Source: Bradyrhizobium viridifuturi (lineage in GTDB: Bacteria > Pseudomonadota > Alphaproteobacteria > Rhizobiales > Xanthobacteraceae). From it: a DNA stretch of 64,000 nucleotides. The stretch is from positions 62,001-126,000 of the forward strand of contig NZ_LGTB01000022.1 in assembly GCF_001238275.1 (NCBI RefSeq). The letters run 5' to 3'. Within the stretch, counting starts at the first letter, position 1. Each line of letters starts with the position of its first letter. The position numbers and the translations under genes are program-made. Below, piece by piece: positions 57,603-64,000 of this stretch. A model generated the notes under the pieces. The model did no database searches, had not been told where the DNA came from, and saw nothing but the letters and a program-made list of their open reading frames with translations.

Positions 57603-58036
57603 CGGCAGCACATCCTCATTTCAATTCGTCACCGGATGCATCCCCAAATGACGGCGTCGTTGCGGCAGCTTGCCCGGCTTTATCGTCGCGCCTTTGCGTG
57701 AACAAGACACGGCGGCCGGCCGTGCGGGCGGAACCGGCTTGCCGGGCTGGTGCCTTCTTGGTCGCCGCCGGCGGCTCCGGCGTTCACGCACGCGCGCTGA
57801 GATGCACCGTGTGGTGCGTCGGCTACTTGCATGCCAGCGGCATGATGGAGCCATCGGATGATGTTACCGCCAGCGAGCGGATTTTCGCGGCAACCGCCTT
57901 TCGCTTCGAAGCCGAAACGCGCCAGCGCCGAAAGCATTGATTTTTCTGACCTTCGTCACTTGCACCATCCCCTCAGATTCGCGTATGAGGCGCATCCTTA
58001 GCTTCATACAACTTTTTTCTTGAGAGCCGATCGCCG
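57603..58036. other. divergent intergenic region without a gene
   Basis: 434 bp between the CHAT gene and the SnoaL-like gene. Short reading frames occur on both strands but lack ribosome sites and family features. No clear repeat or terminator was seen. It should hold the promoters of both flanking genes. Confidence 0.6.
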
Positions 58037-58447
58037 ATGTCCAACGCCACAAGCGACGCCAACAAGGCGCTCGTGCTCGCGCATTACGACGCCGTGACCA
58101 ATCGTCTCGATCCCGACGCGATCCGCGCCCAGCTCGCATCCGACTATTTCGACCATGCCGTGGGCAAGCGGATGAGCGCCGAGGAGGTGATCGCGCATGC
58201 GTCCGCGATGCACGAGACCTTCGCCGACCTGTCGGCGGTGGCCGAATGCCTGGTGGCCGAGCGCGACATCGTCGCCGGCCGCTTCGTCTGGCGCGGCCGG
58301 CACCGCAGCCCGTGGCGCGGCATCGCGCCCACCGGCCGCCATGTCGAATTCCGCGGCATGACGTTCTGGCGGATTCACGACGGCAAGATCTCCGAGCGCT
58401 GGGCCGAGATCGACTTTGTCGATCTCGAGCGTCAGCTCAAGGATTGA
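58037..58447 (+). CDS. SnoaL-like polyketide cyclase family protein
   Basis: 136 residues. NKALVLAHYDAVTNRLDPDA, then YFDHAVGKRMSAEEVIAHAS, then GRHVEFRGMTFWRIHDGKIS form the cone-shaped SnoaL fold. HDGKISERWAEIDF is the family's closing strand. Function unknown. Start ATG 58037. Confidence 0.85.
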   Translation: MSNATSDANKALVLAHYDAVTNRLDPDAIRAQLASDYFDHAVGKRMSAEEVIAHASAMHETFADLSAVAECLVAERDIVAGRFVWRGRHRSPWRGIAPTGRHVEFRGMTFWRIHDGKISERWAEIDFVDLERQLKD

Positions 58448-58617
58448 GGGAATTCTGCACAACTCCGCCGCGCTGCGACCGTGATCTGTCGGCATCCCAA
58501 GCGGTGTGCATCACAGGCTGACAGGTCCCACCAAACCGATCGCAAGCGCGGCGGCCAACTGGCTGCCGCTGCGCCGCTTCATCGCCGCCGAATATCGCGC
58601 GATGCCGCTGCTGCTCG

Positions 58618-58836
58618 TTCACCGAGAACATCGGCACCTTCACCAAGACCTGGCTCTATCCCTCGCCGCGGCTCGGCTGGTCGATGGTTTCGATCGAGAA
58701 GCTCGGCTCCTGGTTCCTGCTCCTTGTCATCGGCTACACGCTGGTCAGCCTGGTCAATGCGCCGCTGACGTGGAGGGGCGAGACACCACGGCGGGATGAC
58801 GCGGCCGCGGGCGGAATGTCGGTGCCGACGCTTTGA
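58618..58836 (+). pseudogene. 3' remnant of a DUF817 membrane protein gene
   Basis: The open frame ending at 58836 reads FTENIGTFTKTWLYPSPRLG, then WSMVSIEKLGSWFLLLVIGY, then TLVSLVNAPL. This is the conserved C-terminus of DUF817 proteins, but the preceding 200 or so residues and a start are missing. The sequence just upstream is in other frames. I read it as a decayed or deleted copy. Confidence 0.7.
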
Positions 58837-58891
58837 CGGCCTCGTTTGCTCCATGGCATGATCGGCCATTCGAAGCTGGAGGGATGTTTGC

Positions 58892-59698
58892 ATGCTCAGG
58901 TGTCGTTTGGCGGTTATGTTCGGCGCCTTGCTGCTTGCCACCCCCTCCTATGCCGCCCGCTGCGGCGGCAGTTTTCCCGCCTTCGTGCAGTCGTTCTCGC
59001 AGGAGGCGGCCGCGGCCGGCATCCAGCAGGACGTGATCTCGCAGGCGCTCGGCGGGGTGCAGCAGGATGGCGGGGTGCTCGCCTTCGACCGGCGGCAGCG
59101 CTACACCTTCAACAAGACCTTCGAGCAGTATGTCGCAACCCGCGTCGGCTCGGGGCGCATCAATGGCGGCCGCGCCATGTTGCAGCGTCACGCCGCGCTG
59201 CTGTCGAAGATCGAGGCGCAATACGGCGTGCCGCGTCAGATACTGGTCGCGATCTGGGGGCTGGAGACCGATTTCGGCAAGGGCGACATGGGCAAGCTGC
59301 CGGTGTTTCGCGTGCTCACCACGCTGGCGCATGATTGCCGCCGCACCGACCTGTTCCAGGGCGAGCTGCTCGCCGCGCTCAAGATCCTGCAACGCGGCGA
59401 CCTTCGTCTGAATGATATGATCGGCGCCTATGCCGGCGAGATCGGCCAGACCCAGTTCCTGCCGTCATCCTACATCAAGTATGGCGTCGACTTCGACGGC
59501 GACGGCCATGTCGATCTGCGCCACTCGGTGCCAGACGTGCTGGCTTCGACCGCGAACCTCCTGCACTCGAACGGCTTCAAGATGGGCGCGCCCTACGGCG
59601 AGGGCAGCGCCAATTTCGAGGCGATGCGCGAGTGGAACAGGGCGGTGATCTATCGCAAGACCATCGGGTATTTTGCCGATCAGCTCGTCGGGCGGTGA
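58892..59698 (+). CDS. lytic murein transglycosylase (MltB-like)
   Basis: 268 residues. A signal peptide (LAVMFGALLLATPSYAA) precedes a glycoside hydrolase 103-type domain: ILVAIWGLETDFGKGDMGKL holds the catalytic Glu, and YAGEIGQTQFLPSSYIKYGV with DFDGDGHVDLRHSVPDVLAS are family signatures. Cleaves peptidoglycan glycan strands in the periplasm. ATG at 58892 with GGAGGG upstream. Confidence 0.92.
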   Translation: MLRCRLAVMFGALLLATPSYAARCGGSFPAFVQSFSQEAAAAGIQQDVISQALGGVQQDGGVLAFDRRQRYTFNKTFEQYVATRVGSGRINGGRAMLQRHAALLSKIEAQYGVPRQILVAIWGLETDFGKGDMGKLPVFRVLTTLAHDCRRTDLFQGELLAALKILQRGDLRLNDMIGAYAGEIGQTQFLPSSYIKYGVDFDGDGHVDLRHSVPDVLASTANLLHSNGFKMGAPYGEGSANFEAMREWNRAVIYRKTIGYFADQLVGR

Positions 59699-59709
59699 CG
59701 GCATTGCGG

Positions 59710-59766
59710 TCATCCCCAATGCGCAATTGCGTATTGTGGGGCTCGCGAAGCGAGAACCCGGGATCT
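59710..59766. repeat. double-hairpin intergenic repeat
   Basis: CCCCAATGCGCAATTGCG with ATTGTGGGG forms one imperfect palindrome, directly followed by CTCGC-GAA-GCGAG and CCCGGG. A hairpin pair right after the transglycosylase gene. Confidence 0.65.
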
Positions 59767-59792
59767 CGAGCCGCATATCTGCAGGGCATCCC

Positions 59793-60641
59793 ATGGAAAC
59801 CATCGGCAGCCAAAAGATCTGGTCGTTCTTCGACCGCCGGGGATGCCAGATCGCGAAGAATTCGGCGGTGCGGGAGGGGCCGGGGCATCGGGTCGGCTCC
59901 TATCTCGAGCTTGCGACCAAGATCGCCGAGCTGCAATTCCTCAACCGCGACCATGTGCTGCTGTTTCGCGGCCAGGGCGCCGACTTCAGGAACATCAAGC
60001 GCAACTCGTCGCTGAAGCCGACGCTGTTCCGCGGCGGCCGCGGCAATCCGGATCAGGCGACGCTGGCGACGCGGTTCGAGGCCTTGCGGCGCGCCGAGCA
60101 GGTCCTGATCGCGGAGTATGGCAGAGCGAAGCTGCTCGGGCTGGAGCGGCTGAAGCGGCATCGCATCCTGCGCTGGTCGATCCTGCAGCATTACGAGGTC
60201 TGCACCACGCCGCTGCTCGACGTCACCCATTCGATCCGCATTGCCGCCTCGTTCGCCTCGCTGGCGGAGACCGGCACCGCCTTCCTCTATGTGCTCGGCG
60301 TGCCGAATCTGAGCGGCGCCATCACGGCGAGCGCCGAAGCCGGCCTGCAGATCGTGCGGCTGTCCAGCGTCTGCCCGCCGTCGGCGGTGCGGCCGCATAT
60401 CCAGGAGGGCTATCTGCTCGGCGAATATCCCGAGATGTCCGGCACCGAGCAGAAGGAAAACTATTTCCCCTACGAGATGGATTTCGGCCGGCGGCTGGTC
60501 GCCAAATTCTCGTTCGCGCCGTCCTCGTTCTGGAAGAACGACAATTTCCCGCAGGTGACGCGAAGCGCGCTCCATCCGTCGGAGCGGAGCGATCCGCTGT
60601 TTCGGCTGGCGCTCGGGGTGAAAAAGCAGCTCGGCGGGTGA
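59793..60641 (+). CDS. FRG domain-containing protein
   Basis: 282 residues. The FRG domain is recognisable from DHVLLFRGQGADFRNIKRNS, LKPTLFRGG, and ILQHYEVCTTPLLDVTHSIR followed by IAASFASL. It takes its name from the conserved Phe-Arg-Gly. The domain's activity is not established; it is often found in genes of mobile or defence regions. The ATG at 59793 is chosen over one 40 codons upstream, which would run through a repeat. A palindromic element follows at 60685. Confidence 0.88.
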   Translation: METIGSQKIWSFFDRRGCQIAKNSAVREGPGHRVGSYLELATKIAELQFLNRDHVLLFRGQGADFRNIKRNSSLKPTLFRGGRGNPDQATLATRFEALRRAEQVLIAEYGRAKLLGLERLKRHRILRWSILQHYEVCTTPLLDVTHSIRIAASFASLAETGTAFLYVLGVPNLSGAITASAEAGLQIVRLSSVCPPSAVRPHIQEGYLLGEYPEMSGTEQKENYFPYEMDFGRRLVAKFSFAPSSFWKNDNFPQVTRSALHPSERSDPLFRLALGVKKQLGG

Positions 60642-60684
60642 TCCGCCTGGGATGTGTGACTCACCGATCGCCCGGCACATTCGG

Positions 60685-60826
60685 TGTCGTCCCGGGCTTG
60701 ACCCGGGACCCATAACCACGACTGCCCGTTGTGCCTGACGCTATGGCCCCAGCGTGCTCACCAACGCGACCCTGTGGTTATGGGTCTCTGCTCCCGTGCG
60801 CAATTCCGCACTAGGCAGGGACGACA
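60685..60826. repeat. 142-bp MITE-like inverted-repeat element
   Basis: The outer arms are TGTCGTCCC (60685-60693) and GGGACGACA (60818-60826); inner arms are GACCCATAACCAC (60707-60719) and GTGGTTATGGGTC (60774-60786). Further pairing lies between. No coding capacity. It is located between convergent genes. Confidence 0.8.
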
Positions 60827-60857
60827 GATCGTGTGCGGCACCGCTGCCGTCGTGCAA

Positions 60858-61742
60858 TCAACCCGCCCGCGCGGCATCGCGCGCGATCCGCCTTGCGGCC
60901 GTTTTCTCCATCTGCCGCTGCATCACCTTCCAATAGGTCGCGGGGCGGAAGCGTTGCAGCAGGTCCATGAAGATGGCGTCCTTGCCGATCAGGATGCGCG
61001 GCTGGTTCTTCTCGATGCCGGTGATGATGCGTTGCGCGGCGGCCGCCGGCGTGGTCCTCGCCAGCGTCTCGAAGCGCTCGATCGATTCGGATCGGCGGGC
61101 GTTGTCGGTGACGCCGCTGCCGGTGCGCGAGTTGCGCGCGATGTTGGTGGCGATGCCGCCGGGATGCACGACGGAGAGCTTCACCGGGCTGTTGGCCATC
61201 GCAAGCTCGTGGCGCAGGCTCTCGGAGAAGCCGCGCACCGCGAACTTGGCCGCGCAATAGGCGCTCTGGCCGGGCGGGGCGACGATGCCGAAGATCGAGG
61301 AGACGTTGACGATATGCGCCTCGCGCCGCTGCGACAGCAGCGGCAGGAAGGCGCGGGTGCCGTGCACCACGCCCCAGAAATTGATGTTGAACAGCCACTC
61401 CATCTGCGCCTGGTCGATCTCGCCGAACTCGCCGAGCAGCGCGACGCCGGCATTGTTGACGACGATGTTGAGGCCGGGATGCGCGGCGCCGGCGGCTGCT
61501 GCGAACGCGGTGATCTGGTCGGGCTCGCTGACATCGACGCGGTGGACGATGACCTTGCGCGGGCCCGCTCTGGCGATCTCGATCGCTTTGGCGATTTCGG
61601 CGGCGGTGGCCTGCAGGCCGCCCTCGTCGCGGTCGGCGAGCGCGAGATCGCAGCCGCGGAGCGCCAGTTCAAGCGCGAGCGCGCGGCCGATGCCGCTGGC
61701 AGCTCCGGTCACGGCGGCGGCGGATCCAGAGATCGCGGTCAT
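60858..61742 (-). CDS. short-chain dehydrogenase/reductase
   Basis: 294 residues. The cofactor motif is VTGAASGIGRALALELALRG, NNAG is in NIVVNNAGVALLG, and the catalytic S-Y-K is IVNVSS...SAYCAAKFAV. LADRDEGG after strand 2 favours NAD(H). The substrate is not deducible; the tail (RPATYWKVMQRQMEKTAARR) resembles SDRs often annotated as acetoin or lipid-type dehydrogenases. Confidence 0.9.
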   Translation of the reverse strand: MTAISGSAAAVTGAASGIGRALALELALRGCDLALADRDEGGLQATAAEIAKAIEIARAGPRKVIVHRVDVSEPDQITAFAAAAGAAHPGLNIVVNNAGVALLGEFGEIDQAQMEWLFNINFWGVVHGTRAFLPLLSQRREAHIVNVSSIFGIVAPPGQSAYCAAKFAVRGFSESLRHELAMANSPVKLSVVHPGGIATNIARNSRTGSGVTDNARRSESIERFETLARTTPAAAAQRIITGIEKNQPRILIGKDAIFMDLLQRFRPATYWKVMQRQMEKTAARRIARDAARAG

Positions 61743-61896
61743 GTCGGGTCAGCTCCATCTCGACGAGGGGTGGCGGTTGCCGCACGGGAACACAGGTTTC
61801 CTCGCTTTTCTCAAATTGGAACCGAACCATCCAGCGATTTTAGGCATTTAATCTGTGCTCGTTTTCGAAACCGCGATCAATGAGGGAGGCCCAGCC

Positions 61897-62298
61897 ATGG
61901 GACAGTCGAGGCCCTATCGTGCGAAGGCGCTGGTTGTCGAAGACGACCCGATGCAGCGGGAGATGATCGGCCTGCTGCTCGAGGAAAGTGATTTCGATGT
62001 GATCTCCTGCGAGAGCGCGGAGGCCGCAGAATTGGTCCTGCGGGGTGACGGCGGCAATGTCGTGCTGATGCTGACGGATGTCGAGCTGGCCGGCAACATG
62101 ACCGGGGTCGAGCTCGCTCATGTCGCCAAGAAGTACAAACCCGATCTCGACGTGATCGTCACCTCAGGCAAGCCGCTGCGGCAGCGGCTGCCCGACGGCG
62201 CCCTGTTCTGGGCCAAGCCCTGGGCGCCGCTGGACGTGATCCGCCTCGCCGAGACCAAGGCGTCGGCGCTGTCGGGCGGCGGGGTGAGGTCCGCATAA
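61897..62298 (+). CDS. stand-alone response regulator receiver domain
   Basis: 133 residues, receiver only. The acidic pocket is LVVEDDPMQREM, the phospho-acceptor is in LTDVELAGNMTG and the lysine in FWAKPWAPLDV. No output domain. The partner kinase is not in the neighbourhood. The ATG at 61897 is preferred to one at 61855. It probably acts through protein contacts. Confidence 0.9.
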   Translation: MGQSRPYRAKALVVEDDPMQREMIGLLLEESDFDVISCESAEAAELVLRGDGGNVVLMLTDVELAGNMTGVELAHVAKKYKPDLDVIVTSGKPLRQRLPDGALFWAKPWAPLDVIRLAETKASALSGGGVRSA

Positions 62299-62402
62299 CG
62301 GCGTTGTCAGCGCGGGCGAAGGGCGGCCGGCCGGCGGCCGCTTCCGCCTGCTCGGGCGCCGTGATATTGCCGGACCATGTCCCGTCCCCTCGAGGATTTG
62401 AA

Positions 62403-63014
62403 ATGACCTGGTCCTTCCTGCTGACCACGCTGATCGTGGTCGCCTCGCCCGGCACCGGCGTGCTCTACACCCTGGCGGTGGCACTGACTCGGGGCTCGCG
62501 GGCGAGCGTGGCGGCGGTGTTCGGCTGCACCCTCGGGATCTTGCCGCAGATGATCGCGGCGATGCTCGGCCTTGCCGCCATCCTGCACACCAGCGCGATG
62601 GCGTTCGCGGCGCTGAAATGGGGCGGCGTGGTCTATCTGCTCTACATGGCCTGGCAGGCGCTGCGCGAGCACGGCGCGCTCGCCGTCGACACCGAGATCA
62701 AGCCGCGCTCGAGCGGGCGGGTGATCGTGACCGCGATCCTGATCAACATCCTCAATCCGAAGCTGTCGATCTTCTTCCTGGCCTTCCTGCCGCAGTTCAT
62801 CGCCGTCGACGAGGCGCATCCGCTGACGCGGATGGTCGAGCTCAGCTTCGTGTTCATGGCGATGACCTTTGCGGTGTTCGCGGTCTACGGGCTGTTCGCA
62901 GCGTCGGTGCGCGACCGCGTCATCACCCGGCCGAAGGTGATGGCCTGGCTCAGGCGCAGCTTTGCCGCGGGCTTTGCCGTACTCGGCGCCAAGCTCGCGT
63001 TCGCGGAGCGCTGA
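62403..63014 (+). CDS. LysE family transporter
   Basis: 203 residues, six helices. LLTTLIVVASPGTGVLYTLA holds the PGTGV variant of the family's PGP motif; LINILNPKLSIFFLAFLPQF is the second conserved part with NPK. It is a distant paralogue of the exporter at 30689. Export of an amino acid is likely but unproven. The ATG at 62403 is chosen. Confidence 0.92.
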   Translation: MTWSFLLTTLIVVASPGTGVLYTLAVALTRGSRASVAAVFGCTLGILPQMIAAMLGLAAILHTSAMAFAALKWGGVVYLLYMAWQALREHGALAVDTEIKPRSSGRVIVTAILINILNPKLSIFFLAFLPQFIAVDEAHPLTRMVELSFVFMAMTFAVFAVYGLFAASVRDRVITRPKVMAWLRRSFAAGFAVLGAKLAFAER

Positions 63015-63223
63015 AGCCGTATTCGCTTGCGGCCGAGGCTGGCAACAAGACAGAGGCAGGCAATAAAAAGCAGGCCTTGCGCCTGCTGCCTTGCCCCATC
63101 TGGCGGGGCCGATCGAATTGGTGAATGTGAGGTTGCTAAGTTCGGGGCTGGCGTCGTTTCGACCGGCGGCCCCGGGGCCGAGTGCCCGGGCAGGGCAGGA
63201 GCCGCTACCCGGGCTGGAATTCG

Positions 63224-63298
63224 TTACTTCTTGGCGGCCTTCTTCTTGGTGGCCTTTTTCGCCTTCGCCTTCTTCGCCTTCTTCGCTTTCTTAGCCAT
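63224..63298 (-). CDS. 24-residue Lys/Ala-rich basic peptide
   Basis: MAKKAKKAKKAKAKKATKKK, then AAKK. Fifteen lysines and seven alanines in 24 residues. GAGAGG lies 7 bases before the ATG and a TAA ends it, so it looks like a real small gene. It resembles the tail of histone H1-like proteins, such as the C-terminal region of bacterial nucleoid proteins. It may bind DNA or RNA. Confidence 0.65.
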   Translation of the reverse strand: MAKKAKKAKKAKAKKATKKKAAKK

Positions 63299-63724
63299 AG
63301 TATCCTCTCAGGGTTTCATGGATTGAACGCGACTCCGAGGCATGCTTGGCGGAGGGCCAGCCTCGCAACATCCTCAGTATCAAACTCAGCAGATTCGGAG
63401 GCGGCTGCCGCGTGCTGTCACGTCGCCGTCATCGTGTTATCCACAGCTGTTACGTGTTTTCGCCAGTTTTTCGCCAGCGTCGGCGTGTCGCGCGCCGCGG
63501 CGCAGCCGTGACGGTCATGCTTAACGATGCGCGAACGGCCGATGCGCGGTTCTTCATCAATTCAAAACCACAGCACGGAATGGCGCGCGGCGGTGACAGT
63601 CCGTTAAGCCGCGCGGCCGCATCCTTGCCGCCAAGACAACGGGGATTGTCGTTGGGGGAAACGCCTTAAGGGGTGGCGGTCATTTCAGGGGAGGCGAGGC
63701 CGATACCGGTCTCGAACAGGGGCG
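63299..63724. other. intergenic region without a gene
   Basis: 426 bp between the peptide gene and the gene at 63725. Short reading frames on both strands have no family character. It contains the promoter regions of both flanking genes; no clear repeat was seen. Confidence 0.6.
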
Positions 63725-64000
63725 ATGTTGAGCGTTCCGACGCTTTGGACGGTATTCATTATCAATTTTCTCGCGCTCGGCCTGATCTGGGCCTATGTCG
63801 CGCAAAGCTATCCAGCTTTCGGCGCGGCGCGGTTCTGGACCGCGTCCGCCTTCGTCGCGTCCGCCGGCGCCGCCTGCGCGATGCTCCGTGTGATGATGAC
63901 GGACTCGCTGTTGCCGCTGCTGGCGGCGGGGACGCTGATGGTGTTCGCCGCCGGCCTTGCCGCGATGGGCATCGAGCGCTTCTACGGCAAGCCGGTGGGC
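63725..64000 (+). CDS. membrane protein N-terminus, probably diguanylate cyclase, truncated by window edge
   Basis: 92 codons with no stop before the window ends. Helices are visible at TVFIINFLALGLIWAYV, RFWTASAFVASAGAACAM and LLPLLAAGTLMVFAAGLAAM. This N-terminus (LSVPTLWTVF) resembles membrane regions that precede GGDEF domains in Bradyrhizobium proteins, from memory. The catalytic part would lie beyond 64000, so the product is a guess. Confidence 0.55.
   Translation, partial: MLSVPTLWTVFIINFLALGLIWAYVAQSYPAFGAARFWTASAFVASAGAACAMLRVMMTDSLLPLLAAGTLMVFAAGLAAMGIERFYGKPVG

Noticed and set aside
55644..57701. A 685-codon frame opposite the CHAT gene
   Set aside because: Antisense of a gene with clear signal peptide and catalytic motifs.
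57603..58036. Short frames on both strands between the CHAT and SnoaL-like genes
   Set aside because: No ribosome site, no hydrophobic or domain pattern, and skewed Arg/Ala content.
63027..63326. A plus-strand frame with a Phe/Ala-rich end over the Lys/Ala peptide
   Set aside because: The Phe/Ala stretch is just the complement of the AAG/GCG codons of the minus-strand peptide, which has the better ribosome site.

Overview
The window looks like chromosomal DNA of a high-GC alphaproteobacterium of the Hyphomicrobiales, most likely Bradyrhizobium or a close relative in the Nitrobacteraceae. The grounds are the codon usage, the gene families (DUF6894 protein, FixJ-type regulator, LysE exporters, tandem SRPBCC proteins, a DnaG without zinc ligands) and many short palindromic repeats between genes. 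This is inferred from family knowledge; there is no rRNA or other decisive marker.

Layout. 1-2700: 3' part of trxB with a divergent Lrp/AsnC regulator, a DoxX membrane protein and greA. 2894-6762: carB with a terminator-like leader hairpin, and an odd tRNA gene. 6840-8194: a methyltransferase and Dps. 8294-15350: a divergent cluster around a SqrR/BigR-like ArsR repressor, with an RND pump and its adaptor leftward and sulfide:quinone oxidoreductase, thioredoxin 2, DUF2892 and DUF302 proteins rightward. 15504-19163: cupin, enolase-superfamily enzyme, thioesterase, carA. 19325-26573: hydrolase, YqeY, Rieske-FAD reductase, acyl-CoA synthetase, MarR and small membrane proteins. 26577-28386: an ArsR repressor with three SRPBCC paralogues. 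28477-31306: a secreted LVIVD-repeat protein, a small Cys-containing exported protein and a LysE exporter. 31397-35693: a TetR-controlled molybdenum hydroxylase operon. 35828-40572: DUF6894 and a small ORF, a FixJ-type regulator, a PAS histidine kinase coupled to an Rrf2 regulator, and an AraC regulator. 41112-49629: NADH dehydrogenase-like flavoprotein, PepSY protein, adenylate cyclase, N-formylglutamate amidohydrolase, two transglutaminases, a gamma-glutamylcyclotransferase and a chlorite dismutase-family protein. 49797-54247: dnaG and rpoD. 54363-64000: a CHAT-TPR protein, lytic transglycosylase, FRG-domain protein, SDR, receiver protein, LysE exporter, a 24-residue Lys/Ala peptide and the start of a membrane protein, probably a diguanylate cyclase.

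The most interesting system is at 8294-15350. The repressor has two cysteines 66 residues apart, the spacing of the persulfide-sensing pair in SqrR/BigR. It sits at an AT-rich palindromic divergent promoter between a sulfide-oxidising operon and an RND efflux operon. This suggests a persulfide-switched module that joins sulfide oxidation, thiol repair and efflux.

A caution applies throughout. Six genes (trxB, greA, the RND adaptor, an AraC regulator, the NADH dehydrogenase-like protein and a gamma-glutamylcyclotransferase) each carry one small frameshift in otherwise well-conserved sequence. greA and trxB are unlikely to be dead, so sequencing or assembly indels are the simplest explanation, and those genes are annotated here as single loci.
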